In this document: piece by piece, positions 1-10,521 of the stretch
Position numbering within the stretch: the first letter of the stretch is position 1
How the letters are laid out: the number at the start of each line of letters is the position of its first letter
DNA from: Acidimicrobiaceae bacterium
GTDB taxonomy: Bacteria; Actinomycetota; Acidimicrobiia; Acidimicrobiales; Acidimicrobiaceae
Direction of reading: 5' to 3'
Assembly: GCA_013044475.1 (NCBI GenBank)
Contig: JABEUM010000129.1
Span: forward strand, 1 to 35,669
DNA: 35,669 bases
The notes under the pieces: generated by a model
Databases searched by the model: none
Told to the model about the DNA's origin: nothing
The model's input: only the letters and a program-made list of their open reading frames with translations
Program-made: the position numbers and the translations under genes

Positions 1-477
1 CACCATCGTTTCAAACCATATAAAACCAAACGACGAAGATTTTCCTGACTTTGTCGTGATAACTACTCCAACGATACTTCAGAAACAAGCATTCGAACTA
101 TTGGGTGTTTCGCACCGCCTGGGATACATGTAGTCATAACTTTTCGCATCTACTATCGCAAATGCGCTGGCAGATTGCTTGAGGCTTGAATCAGGAACCT
201 GAACTACGGACTAGCCGAGGATCGCACGGCCTCGGCAATCATGCGCTCCTGAAGCGCTACATCACCCGCCGACTGTTCCGCACCCTGGCCGCAGCACATC
301 CGATTCCAACGACTTGATAAATATAGAAGCATCCTGGGTATTCCGTTGTCTCCAGGAAACCCAGCCTGTTTAGGTCCTTTGTCTGAACGTCTCGAAGCAA
401 TCGCGTGTGTGCGTACCAAAATGCTGGCCGAGCGCAAATAATTAACGTGGCCATGGCCAGGGATAAATAAATGGCCA

Positions 478-505
478 TTGACACGCGTCCATCAAGTGTT
501 ACGAT
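478..505 (+). promoter_or_regulatory. Putative sigma70-type promoter of the TetR gene (TTGACA - 16 nt - TACGAT)
   Basis: TTGACA at 478-483 and TACGAT at 500-505, upstream of an SD (AAGGAGG) and TTG start at 557. Confidence 0.5.
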
Positions 506-512
506 ATAACAA

Positions 513-530
513 TGTTCAAACTTGAAACAT
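513..530. promoter_or_regulatory. Inverted repeat TTCAA-AC-TTGAA (inside ATGTTCAAACTTGAAACAT), candidate TetR operator
   Basis: Dyad between the TTGACA/TACGAT promoter and the TetR SD. Confidence 0.45.
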
Positions 531-556
531 GAAATCTCAATATTCAAGGAGGCGAA

Positions 557-1411
557 TTGACTGAAAAGGTCCAGACACCAACGGGCCTTGCGCGCAGGCC
601 ACAACGTTTGTCAGGGCAGGCGACGACAGATCGAATGCTGAAGACGGCTGTCGCGATGCTGGGTAACAGCGGACTCGCCGTGAGCTTGGAGCATGTGAGC
701 TTGGAAGAGGTGATCCGTGAGGCTGGTGTCTCGCGCAGCGCCGTTTATCGAAGATGGCCGCATAAGGATTTGTTCTTTCGCGATGTGGTGATCGAGCTGG
801 CTAAGAACGCCACTCCGGAGATCACTTATGAAGAGGTAGGACTCTTGCGCCAGGTTGTGTCCGAGCATGAGGAGTGGTTGCGGACGCCAGAAGGGCGCAC
901 CGGACTGGTGGCTGAATTGATTCGTAAGCTGGTTTTGTTGGATTTCGACACGCTCTGCCAATCGACCGCGTGGCGAACATATCTCACGCTGAATGCGGCG
1001 TTTTTGAGCATCTCTGACGACCAGACACGAGACCAGGTCGGCGCCGCGCTGACAGAGTCCGAACTGATCCACATTGCAACCGTAGCGAGTGCCTGGGCGA
1101 TGATGACGAGTCTGTTCGGCTTTCGGATGCGGTTATCCATCGACGCCAGCTTTACGACGTTGGCGTCGATGCTGGACGCTTCGCTTCGAGGCATGGTGCT
1201 TGCTGCCTTGTCTGATCCGACCATCGTGACACGCCGAGTGTTCGCTAAACCACTTGGGGCGATCGAGGAGGCGAATTGGTCGTTGCCAGCGTTGAACTGC
1301 GTCACGATTGCCTGGGGAATGTTGGAGCCAGACCCCGATGTCGTCTGGGACACGCAGCGGATCACGATGGTGCGAGAGACACTGCGCGCCCTGAAGGTGG
1401 AGGACCTATGA
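557..1411 (+). CDS. TetR/AcrR family transcriptional regulator
   Basis: N-terminal HTH pattern (..LEEVIREAGVSRSAVYRRWPHKDLFFRDVV..). TTG start preceded by AAGGAGG. Confidence 0.85.
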   Translation: MTEKVQTPTGLARRPQRLSGQATTDRMLKTAVAMLGNSGLAVSLEHVSLEEVIREAGVSRSAVYRRWPHKDLFFRDVVIELAKNATPEITYEEVGLLRQVVSEHEEWLRTPEGRTGLVAELIRKLVLLDFDTLCQSTAWRTYLTLNAAFLSISDDQTRDQVGAALTESELIHIATVASAWAMMTSLFGFRMRLSIDASFTTLASMLDASLRGMVLAALSDPTIVTRRVFAKPLGAIEEANWSLPALNCVTIAWGMLEPDPDVVWDTQRITMVRETLRALKVEDL

Positions 1412-1499
1412 ACTTCCAGATTCTCTCGCCGCTCTGCGCACTGTCCGGCTCGGCTGATCGCTTGAGGTCGAACGAACGCCGGACGAGGGGGCGAGACTG

Positions 1500-2444
1500 A
1501 TGCCGATCCCCGCAATCCGCACCCGAGGTCTCACCAAACGATATCGCGACTTCGTTGCGTTAGACGACCTCGACCTACAAGTCGAAGCGGGCGAGGTCTT
1601 CGGATATCTGGGGCCAAACGGCGCTGGAAAAACGACCACGATCCGTCTGCTCCTCGGATTGGCGAGACCAACGAGCGGAAAAGCAGAAATCTTCGATCGG
1701 GACTGCCACCGCCAGACCGTGGAGGCACACCGCAGGTTGGCCTTCGTTCCAGCGGAGTCCGGCCTCTGGCCCTCTCTTACCGGAGAGGAGACCTTACATA
1801 TTTTGGGCCGTGTCCAAGGAGGAGTCGACCTCGCCTACCGCTCCGAGCTCATTGAGCGGTTCGAACTCGACCCGACCAAGAAGGTCCGGGCCTACTCGAA
1901 GGGCAATCGCCAAAAGGTACTTTTGATCGCCGCTTTGATGACGAGGCCGGACCTGCTCGTGCTGGACGAACCGACGAGTGGACTGGACCCAATCATGGAG
2001 GAGGCGTTTCGTCACAGTGTGCGAGAAGCACGCGACCGCGGCCAAACCATCTTCTTGTCTTCGCACATCTTGGGCGAGGTCGAGGCACTGTGTGACCGGG
2101 TCGCGATACTGCGCGCGGGCCGAATGGTCGAGGTGGGAACGCTCGCACAACTGCGCCATCTCTCGGCGTTGACCATCGAGGCAACCTTTAACGGCCCTGC
2201 ACCCGACCTGACCCAAGTGCCTGGGGTCACACGAGTGGTCGTGGAAGAGAGCCGCGTCCATCTCCAACTCCAAGGACCAATCGCCCCGCTCATTGAGGCT
2301 TTGGCCAGCACCGATCTACAGGGCTTGCTCAGCCGCGAACCGTCGCTGGAGGAGCTATTCCTTGCCATCTACGAAAGCCCCATTGACTTTGCCCAAGGCC
2401 ATGTCTCAACAGCGGTCGCTGCTAACGAGGGGAATCGTCCGTGA
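1500..2444 (+). CDS. ABC transporter ATP-binding protein (DrrA/CcmA-like exporter type)
   Basis: Walker A GPNGAGKTT, signature-like YSKGNRQKV, Walker B LLVLDEPTSGLDP, H-loop SSHIL. Confidence 0.93.
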   Translation: MPIPAIRTRGLTKRYRDFVALDDLDLQVEAGEVFGYLGPNGAGKTTTIRLLLGLARPTSGKAEIFDRDCHRQTVEAHRRLAFVPAESGLWPSLTGEETLHILGRVQGGVDLAYRSELIERFELDPTKKVRAYSKGNRQKVLLIAALMTRPDLLVLDEPTSGLDPIMEEAFRHSVREARDRGQTIFLSSHILGEVEALCDRVAILRAGRMVEVGTLAQLRHLSALTIEATFNGPAPDLTQVPGVTRVVVEESRVHLQLQGPIAPLIEALASTDLQGLLSREPSLEELFLAIYESPIDFAQGHVSTAVAANEGNRP

Positions 2445-4114
2445 CCGCCACGCTGACAGGTCCACGGTCGGATGAGACCACACCGTCTGGTCGGCATCCG
2501 TCTACCATTATCGCTAGACAGGTGGGGCGCGAGGCAGTCCGCTCGGGATTGTTGTGGGGACTCGCGTTCGGCGTATTCATCGTCCTCCAGACTTCGGCAT
2601 ACACGTCTCAATACAAGACTCCGGTGGCCCGCGCCGGCTTAGCTCGAGCGTACGGCACCAATCTCGGTCTCAACGCTCTGTTGGGTCAGGCCAAGGCAAT
2701 CAACACGGTAGGTGGGTGGGTCGAATGGCGGTTCCTCGGCATCCTCAGCATTCTTGGCTCCGTTTGGGGTCTGTTGACTTCTTCTCGACTGTTGCGTGGC
2801 GAGGAGGGAGCGGGCCGCTTTGATTTACTCCTGGTCGGCCAGACCACTCGCGGGAGGGCGACAATTCAGTCGTTGACCGGCCTCGCTGTCGGCGTGATGG
2901 CGATGTTCGTGCCGATACTGGTGGGCACAATCATCGTCGGTCACGGTGCCTCAGTCGGTCTCCATTTAGGGCAGAGTCTTGCGCTCTCCGCTGCCCTCAT
3001 CTCCGGGTCGGTAATGTTCCTGACCATTGGCTCACTGACTAGCCAACTGGTGCGCACCCGCGAGCGCGCCGCTGCATTCGCTGGAACACTGTTCGCAGTG
3101 GCGTTTGCGCTGCGGATGGTGGCCGACACAGTCGCCGGTGCCCACTGGCTCATCTGGCTGAGTCCGCTCGGGTGGATTGAGGAGTCCCATCCCCTCACGG
3201 GACACGATCTCTCTCCGCTGTGGATCGTCCTTGACATGACGATAATCACCAGCGTCGCGACTTGGCGATTGGCGCAAATACGCGACGTCGGCGCCGCTGT
3301 TTTCTCCGGCTCCGATACTTCTGCTCCGCACCTTCGACTCCTCGGTAACCCAGTGACCCTCGCTATCCGCCTCGCACGCTCGACCATTGGCGGTTGGTTG
3401 CTTAGCGTGGCGGCGTTTGTCATCCTTATCGGGGCGACGGCCGAGTCGGCGACCGCGGACCGAAGTGGATCGAGCGGGATTGGCCAGGCGTTGGGCAGAC
3501 TCGGCGCGTACGGATCGTCCGTCGCGGATTACCTGGGGCTCACGATGTTGATGGTTGCTCTCATCGTCGCGATGATCGCCGCTACTCAGATGACGGCGAT
3601 CCGACGTGAGGAGGCCGACGGACACCTGGAGGTACTTCTGGTGCGGCCCCTCCGACGCAGTTCGTGGCTCGCCGGTCGAGTAGCCCTTTCGGTTCTGATC
3701 CTGGTCGTAACCGGTGTCGTCGGCGGTCTCGGAACCTGGATCGGTGCGGCGTCTCAGAACGCTGGCATAAGTCTTGGTGCACTAATCCTGGCGGGGTTCA
3801 ACGTTGTACCGCCAGCAATTGTGTTACTAGGTCTGGGCGCGATGACGTATGGCCTGTGGCCTCGAAAGACGGGCGTCGTTGTCTATGGCTACCTCGCTTG
3901 GTCATTCCTAATCGAGATGGCGGGTGGGCTTAGGAAGGTAAGTCACTGGCTCCTCAATTCGTCGGTCTTCTTCCATATGACACCCGCCCCTGCGACCAAC
4001 CCGAATTGGACAAGCGCAACGATCATGATCGGCCTCGGGGCTGTCGGCATTTTCTTCGGAGGCTTCTCTTTCCTCCGACGCGACCTACAGACCGACGCAG
4101 GAGAAATGTCATGA
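2441..4114 (+). CDS. ABC transporter permease (polyketide/antibiotic exporter-like, multi-TM)
   Basis: 557 aa, many hydrophobic segments, GTG start overlapping the ATPase stop (GTGA). Confidence 0.85.
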   Translation: MTATLTGPRSDETTPSGRHPSTIIARQVGREAVRSGLLWGLAFGVFIVLQTSAYTSQYKTPVARAGLARAYGTNLGLNALLGQAKAINTVGGWVEWRFLGILSILGSVWGLLTSSRLLRGEEGAGRFDLLLVGQTTRGRATIQSLTGLAVGVMAMFVPILVGTIIVGHGASVGLHLGQSLALSAALISGSVMFLTIGSLTSQLVRTRERAAAFAGTLFAVAFALRMVADTVAGAHWLIWLSPLGWIEESHPLTGHDLSPLWIVLDMTIITSVATWRLAQIRDVGAAVFSGSDTSAPHLRLLGNPVTLAIRLARSTIGGWLLSVAAFVILIGATAESATADRSGSSGIGQALGRLGAYGSSVADYLGLTMLMVALIVAMIAATQMTAIRREEADGHLEVLLVRPLRRSSWLAGRVALSVLILVVTGVVGGLGTWIGAASQNAGISLGALILAGFNVVPPAIVLLGLGAMTYGLWPRKTGVVVYGYLAWSFLIEMAGGLRKVSHWLLNSSVFFHMTPAPATNPNWTSATIMIGLGAVGIFFGGFSFLRRDLQTDAGEMS

Positions 4115-4420
4115 CGCCGGTCATCACAACAAAGAGTCTCACCAAGACCTTCGGATTGCATCGGGGTGTTGACAAGCTGCAGTTCGAGGTAACCAAGGGC
4201 GAGGTGTTCGGTTTCCTCGGACCGTAGGAGCAGAGAAGTCCACGAAAATCCGCCTACTCCTTAGCCTCTAGCATCCGACCTCCGGAAAGACGACCGCTTT
4301 CGACAAAGACCAGATGCACAATGCTCCAGCAATCCTTAGCGTACCCTTGGCAAGTGCGCTCCTTACGGTCTGGCGTCTGGACGAGTTCACGTCCATGACG
4401 TCCTGGCTCTGAAGACACCC
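4111..4420 (+). pseudogene. Degraded second ABC transporter ATP-binding protein
   Basis: Intact N-terminus MTPVITTKSLTKTFGLHRGVDKLQFEVTKGEVFGFLGP then a frameshift/stop exactly at Walker A. The next frame reads GAEKSTKIRLLLSL*HPTSGKTTAFD. Confidence 0.8.
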
Positions 4421-4452
4421 TCGCATTCTAGCGAAAGCACCAGACGGGGGCT

Positions 4453-4865
4453 GACTTCCACGATCACGGCAAGACTTGGTGGTTAGGGCACTTAGACACG
4501 TACTTGCGAGTGTGCGAGGCGATCGTCGATCGGCTGAAACCTCTCAGCCTTCGAGACGTCGATCGAGCGCTCTGGAAATGGGGTCGACTCATTGCGTAAG
4601 AAGAATCACGGAGGCACGTCGGAGCGATGAAAGCGACGCCAAGTGAACGAAGTGAAGTGCTCATCCACTTCAAGAACCAGATGGCCGACGACCCAGTTGT
4701 CCACCTGGAGAAGGTCGCCGTAGAGCGTGCCGGGGCGGATGTTAACGACATCTGGGATGTTCACTACAAGAACAGCCGATGGTGAGCAGCCCGTTGAACT
4801 TTTACTCGCAGCAGGCTTTCCAAGTGGACGACAAGCCTGCTTTTGGAGGTCACTCGACTACTTGA
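4453..4865 (+). pseudogene. Remnants of one or two actinobacterial hypothetical proteins
   Basis: Fragment ..ADFHDHGKTWWLGHLDTYLRVCEAIVDRLKPLSLRDVDRALWKWGRLIA*, then 4627-4785 MKATPSERSEVLIHFKNQMADDPVVHLEKVAVERAGADVNDIWDVHYKNSRW*, which continues in another frame as VSSPLNFYSQQAFQVDD. Confidence 0.5.
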
Positions 4866-6072
4866 TGTGTATCCCTGATATGGCTCTGGAAATGATGAGA
4901 CGCTGGATCTCGCTGGTGCCTTCGAAGATCGTATAGATCTTTGCGTCACGGTGCCAGCGCTCTACGGGATACTCCCGTACATACCCATAACCACCAAGTA
5001 TCTGAATCGCCTCTTCTGTAACATGGACTGCGGTTTCGCCGGCAAAGACCTTGGACATAGACCCTTCGCCACTGTTGAACGGTACTCGGTTAGCGGCCAT
5101 CCAAGCTGCCCTGTAGACCAGCAACCTCGATGCGTCAATCCTCGTCGCCATATCGGCAAGCTTGAATGCGATGGCCTGATTCTCGATGATCGCCCGACCG
5201 AACTGCCTTCTCTCCTTCGCATACTGAAGGGAATATTCGTACGCCGCCCTCGCTATTCCGACCGCCTGGGCACCTACCACGGGCCTCGAAGCTTCGAAAG
5301 TAGCCATTGCCGCTTGAGAGGATGCCTTCTTGCCTTCCCGCACCCTAGCCAGTCTTTCGTCGAGCTTCTCCTTGCCGCCTAGCAGGCAAGATCCCGGAAT
5401 CTTCACGTCTTCGAGTATCACCTCGGCGGTATGGGAGGCCCGAATCCCCATCTTTTTAAACTTTTGCCCTTGGGAGAGCCCTGGAGTATTTGGAGGAACT
5501 ACGAAACTAGCCTGCCCTCTCGATCCCAGCTCAGGATCTACGCTCGCAACTACCACGTGGATGTCGGATATACCACCGTTTGTAATCCAAGTCTTTGTGC
5601 CATTTAGCGTCCAGGTATCACTCTTCTCGTCGTAGACGGCCCTTGTCCGCAAGGAACTGACGTCGGATCCGGCGTCCGGCTCGGTCACGGCAAACGCCGC
5701 CACCTTAGGTGACTCGACGGTACCGAAGCATTGGGGTATCCACTCGCCGATCTGTTCCGGTGTTCCGTTGGCGAAGATACCGGTTACAGCCAGGATTGTG
5801 CCAAAGATCGAAAGGCCGATGCCCGCATCACCCCAAGCCATCTCCTCGCTCACTAGAGCCATCAGTAGGCCAGACTTATCGGCGAAAGCGTTGGCAATGA
5901 AATCAAAGGAGTACAAACCGATCTTCGCAGCTTCTTCGATGATCGGCCAAGGGGTCTCTTCTCTCTCGTCCCATTCGTGCGCCGCCGGCCTGACAACATT
6001 CTCTGCAAATTCGTGCACCCACTTTTGGATCTGAATCTGATCCTCACTAAGTGTCAGGGAAAACTCGGCCAT
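4858..6072 (-). CDS. Acyl-CoA dehydrogenase
   Basis: [54 protein letters not shown]. The ORF opens at 6144, but [12 protein letters not shown] at 6072 looks like the real start. Confidence 0.92.
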   Translation of the reverse strand: MAEFSLTLSEDQIQIQKWVHEFAENVVRPAAHEWDEREETPWPIIEEAAKIGLYSFDFIANAFADKSGLLMALVSEEMAWGDAGIGLSIFGTILAVTGIFANGTPEQIGEWIPQCFGTVESPKVAAFAVTEPDAGSDVSSLRTRAVYDEKSDTWTLNGTKTWITNGGISDIHVVVASVDPELGSRGQASFVVPPNTPGLSQGQKFKKMGIRASHTAEVILEDVKIPGSCLLGGKEKLDERLARVREGKKASSQAAMATFEASRPVVGAQAVGIARAAYEYSLQYAKERRQFGRAIIENQAIAFKLADMATRIDASRLLVYRAAWMAANRVPFNSGEGSMSKVFAGETAVHVTEEAIQILGGYGYVREYPVERWHRDAKIYTIFEGTSEIQRLIISRAISGIHIK

Positions 6073-6208
6073 TACGCCCCGCCTTTCGATAAGCGTCCGG
6101 AAATCTTCAGTTATATTACCATCTAGTAACATAACGTGCTCCATTTACCGAAGTAATTATGAAACTTTAATTTCCAGAGACGATCAGCCCTCGAAGAACT
6201 GGGTCCAA

Positions 6209-7570
6209 CTAGGCCTTTCTAAACCTGAATCCCAAATCGGAATCTTCAACGACGTAACCGAGTTGGAGGATCTCGTCCCGAAATCTGTCGGCGGCCGCAA
6301 AATCCCTCTCCGAACGCGCAACCTTCCTCTGCTCGGCTAGCGCTATCACCTCTTGTGGAACCTCAAGCCTGTCCTGGACTACTATCCCCAATGTCGCAAG
6401 CAACAATAGGGCAGCCTTTGCATTGGAAACTGCCTCTTCGCTCTGGGCCCGGTCTAATGCGAAGTTCGCCCGAGTGATCGCTTCAAAGACGTATGACAGT
6501 CCGACCGGCGAGTTCAGGTCCTCGTCCATCGCATTATTGAAGCCGTCGATCACGTCTTTGCTCGGAGCAACCTCCGGTCTTTGCAAAACGACGTCGGCGA
6601 ATCTCCTGGCAAATGCGTCTATTCGCTCGAGAGATCTGGCCGCATCCTGGAGAATCTCCGTCGTCACCTCTAATGGTGAGCGATAATGGGATCGAGCGAC
6701 TAGAAGCCGATAAGCCCTCGGATCGGTCGAATCCAGCAGATCTTTCAGGGTCGTGAAGTTTCCGAGACTCTTAGACATTTTTTCATCGCCGACCATGACA
6801 AAACCGTTGTGCATCCAGTGCCGGGCAAAGTTCTTTCCCATCGCGATCGCTTGGGCCCGCTCATTCTCATGGTGCGGGAATGCTAGATCCATGCCGCCTC
6901 CATGGAGATCGAAGCCCTCCCCCAGTATTCCCAATGCCATAGCGACGCACTCGGTATGCCAACCTGGGCGTCCGAAACCAAACTGAGACTCCCATCCCCA
7001 CTCATTCTCCGGAGTCCTCTTCCACAGAGCAAAGTCCAAAGGAGACTTCTTCTGCTCATCGACCTCCACTCGGGCTCCACTTCGGAGGTCCGCTAGGTTC
7101 TGCCTCGCCAAAAGGCCATACCCATCGACCTTTGCGACCTCGAGGTAGACACCGTCTGTGGTCTCATAAGCGACACCGGTTGAGACCATTTCCGTCACCA
7201 TCTCGAGCATCTGTGCTATCCAGTCGGTAGCGTGCGGGGTCTCGTCGGGCTTGTCGACTCCGAGTCGCTCCATCAAATCCCACCAGACTTCTTCGTACCT
7301 CTTTGCGAGCTCCCCTGCGCTAATCCCGAGTTCGGCGGCCCTGGTGATAATCTTGTCGTCGACGTCGGTGATATTCGATACGAAGCGAACCTCAATCCCT
7401 CGATACTTCAGATACCGCCTCAGAATGTCGTAGACTAAGGTGAAACGACCGTGTCCAAGGTGCGGCTCATCGTACACGGTTGGACCGCAGACGTACATGG
7501 AAAACTTTCCCTCGGTACTTGGGACTATTTCAACTATCTCGGAAGATTGGGTATCAAAAAGGCGGGGCAT
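6209..7570 (-). CDS. cysS: Cysteinyl-tRNA synthetase
   Basis: CGPTVYDEPHLGHGRF, GWHTECVAM, HHENERAQ, KMSKSLGNF. Confidence 0.96.
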   Translation of the reverse strand: MPRLFDTQSSEIVEIVPSTEGKFSMYVCGPTVYDEPHLGHGRFTLVYDILRRYLKYRGIEVRFVSNITDVDDKIITRAAELGISAGELAKRYEEVWWDLMERLGVDKPDETPHATDWIAQMLEMVTEMVSTGVAYETTDGVYLEVAKVDGYGLLARQNLADLRSGARVEVDEQKKSPLDFALWKRTPENEWGWESQFGFGRPGWHTECVAMALGILGEGFDLHGGGMDLAFPHHENERAQAIAMGKNFARHWMHNGFVMVGDEKMSKSLGNFTTLKDLLDSTDPRAYRLLVARSHYRSPLEVTTEILQDAARSLERIDAFARRFADVVLQRPEVAPSKDVIDGFNNAMDEDLNSPVGLSYVFEAITRANFALDRAQSEEAVSNAKAALLLLATLGIVVQDRLEVPQEVIALAEQRKVARSERDFAAADRFRDEILQLGYVVEDSDLGFRFRKA

Positions 7571-7860
7571 AGCTAGCCAATTCTAGTTGACCCATCGACG
7601 ATAGAAGTTCCACTAGCAGCGAAGGTGGGACTAATCCAATATCACGCTTGGCTTTAAGGGCTGTCTCGGTGGCCATCTATAGCGTCTGACCGCCTATTCA
7701 GCTGGGCCTAGGGTCGATATCACCCTCGCCTCGGGCGCCAATTGGATCGAAATCCAGCCGCAGCTAATAATCGAGGTGCCTTTGGCCAGCGGCACTCTGG
7801 GCAACTACTCTCTAATGAAACCATTTTGCGAACTTGTACCAAAAAAGGATCGACCTTACA

Positions 7861-10520
7861 TGAACATCTCACTACCCGAACGGCCGAGCGCAGAAGGCCT
7901 AGAGGCTAAGTGGAGCGAAGTCTGGGAGAAGAGGGGCATCTACCGCTTTGATCCCGACTCCAAAAAGCCGATCTTTTCCATTGACACTCCGCCGCCGACG
8001 GTCTCGGGTTCGCTTCACATCGGTCACGTGCTCTCCTATACCCATACCGACATAGTCGCCAGGTACAAGAGGATGCTCGGACACGAGGTCTTCTATCCAA
8101 TTGGCTGGGATGATAACGGAGTACCAACCGAGCGCAGGGTGCAGAACTATTTTGGGGTCCGTTGCGAACCGGAGGTCCCCTACGACCCAAACTTCGTGCC
8201 CCCATCCGAGCCATCAAAAGACCAGATTCCGATATCCAGGCGGAACTTCATCGAACTCTGCGAGGAGTTGACCTCAAAAGACGAGCAGATTTTCGAGGAG
8301 CTCTGGCGAACAATTGGGTTGTCGGTCGACTGGACGAAGACCTACTCCACCGTCGGCGCAAGGTCTCAAAAGATCTCCCAGACTTCATTTGTCCGGCTGA
8401 TCAAGCAGGGCGAACTGTACTCCCAAGAGTCCCCGACCCTGTGGGACGTCGATTTCCGGACCGCAGTCTCCCAGGCAGAACTTGAAGACCGTGAAGTCCC
8501 AAGCGCCTATCACCGGGTACGGTTCGATCTGAAAAGCGGTGGCGCGGTTGAAATTGAGACGACCAGGCCCGAGCTGATACCGGCTTGTGTCGCCCTCGTG
8601 GCCCACCCAGATGACGAGCGATTCAGCGGTCACCTCAACAGTAGGGCCTACAGCCCACTCTTTGGCGTCGAGTTACCCATCGTTACCCATCCGCTGGCTG
8701 ACCCGAACAAGGGCACCGGCATTGCGATGGTCTGCACATTCGGCGATCTCACCGACGTGACTTGGTGGAAGGAGCTCTCCCTTCCGATAAGGCTGATCGT
8801 CGGGAGGGACGGTAGATTTTTACCTTCAATCCCCTTTGGCAGCGACAACTGGCCTACCAGGGATCAAAAAGCAGCCGAACTGGCCTACCAGGAGATAGCT
8901 CAGAAGGCGGCGAATGGCGCCCGCAGGCGAATCCTCGAGCTGCTCAAGGATTCAGGTAACCTCATCGGCGAGCCAAAGCCAATAGTCCACCCGGTCAAAT
9001 TCTTTGAAAAGGGCGACAAGCCACTTGAGATCGTCGCATCTCGCCAGTGGTTCATCAAGACACTCGACAAGAAGCCGCGCCTCATCGAGCTCGGCGGACA
9101 CATCAGTTGGGTGCCGAAATTTATGCAGGTGAGGTACGACAACTGGGTTGAGGGTCTCAACTCGGACTGGAACATATCCCGCCAGAGGTTCTTTGGGATA
9201 CCCATCCCTATCTGGTACCCAACGGACGAGCTAGCGGAACCGATCTTCGACAAACCGATCATTCCAGACGAAAGCCTCCTGCCATTGGATCCTCAGAGCT
9301 CGGCTCCCCCCGGCTATCAGGAATCCCAGCGTAACCAGCCACACGGTTTCGTCGCCGACCCTGACGTGATGGACACCTGGGCTACATCGTCGCTTACGCC
9401 GCAGATCGCAGCGGACTGGCTCAATGAGCCAGAGCTATTTGATCGGCTATTCCCGATGGACCTGCGCCCACAGGGCCAAGACATCATTAGGACCTGGCTC
9501 TTCTACACCCTTCTAAGGTCAGAGCTAGCCCATAGGGTCGCCCCTTGGAAATCAGCCATCATCTCCGGTTTCGTCCTCGATCCCGACAGGAAAAAGATGT
9601 CAAAATCCAAGGGAAACGTCGTCACACCGCTTCCTCTAGTAAAAACTCACGGGGCCGACGCACTTCGCTACTGGTCCGCTGGGGGTCGGCCAGGGGTCGA
9701 CACCGCCGCCGAAGAGGGTCAGATGAAGGTCGGCAGGAGACTGGGGATAAAGATCCTAAACGCTTCTCGCTTCGTGCTTGGCCTAATCCAACAGCCCCTC
9801 GAGCAGTCGGAGAAAAATGCCAAGGTTTCACTCAAACCGATAGATGCCGCACTATTAGCGCGACTCTCACAGACTATCAAGGAAGCGACCGCCGCCTTAG
9901 ACGATTACGACCACACGAAGGGGATAGAGGTCGCCGAGAAGTTCTTCTGGGAGTTCTGCGATGACTATTTAGAGTTCGTAAAACTCCGCGGCTACCGGGA
10001 GATCTCTTCAGATGGATCCATGACGGTCGAATACGGCGCTGCAGTCTCTGCGAGGGTGACGCTACTAGCTGGAATATCCGTTTCACTGCGGCTGCTAGCC
10101 CCCTACCTACCGTTCTCGACCGAGGAGGCCTGGTCCTGGTGGAACGAGGGGTCGGTCCACCAAACTCGTTGGCCCGAAGAGGGCGATCCCTCTATCCTCG
10201 CAGCCTCCTTTGCAAAGGAGCTTTTTGGGGTTGAACTAGAAACAAATGGCCAGGGCGACGACCTAGCTCTACTCGGATTGGCATCGAGTTTGATGTCGCA
10301 GCTTCGCAAGACCAAGACCGAAGCGAAGGTTTCCGTAAAGACACCGATTGACTCAGTAGAGATTGGAGCCGACAAGAAGCGGCTCATATCCCTCCGGCTT
10401 ATAGCCGACGACCTGCGGCGTGCGCTTGTAATCGAAGGTGAGCTGGCGGAAGTTGAAACCGAGGAGGGGTCGGAGCCGTGGGCGAGGGCCAGGGTGAAAG
10501 TGGTGGACCCAGCGGGTTAG
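7861..10520 (+). CDS. valS: Valyl-tRNA synthetase
   Basis: HIGH motif SGSLHIGHVLSYTHTD, KKMSKSKGNV, WYPTDE, ValS-type editing and anticodon regions. The open frame extends to 7776; 7861 (MNISLPERP) is the preferred start. Confidence 0.95.
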
Positions 10521-10521
10521 G

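Noticed and set aside
204-437. Minus-strand ORF of 77 aa near the left edge (and 257..604)
   Set aside because: No recognisable domain, low-information composition, overlaps the TetR promoter; treated as chance ORFs.
826-1515. 229-aa minus-strand ORF antisense to TetR
   Set aside because: Shadow ORF; the TetR frame has an SD, promoter and HTH motif.
4624-4662. Short repetition AGTGAACGAAGTGAAGTG
   Set aside because: Imperfect and within a decayed coding remnant; no evidence of a functional repeat.
4464-4751. Minus-strand 95-aa ORF
   Set aside because: Antisense to protein-like plus-strand remnants; composition is typical of a shadow ORF.
7571-7860. Possible T-box upstream of valS (GAAGGTGGGACTA at about 7624)
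   Set aside because: Only a partial match to the T-box core (TGGNACCGCG) and no obvious stem I or terminator/anti-SD structure by eye; needs a covariance-model search.
7776-7860. N-terminal extension of valS in the ORF track
   Set aside because: The segment before MNISLPERP does not look like ValS and an AAAGGA motif precedes 7861; the shorter start is preferred.
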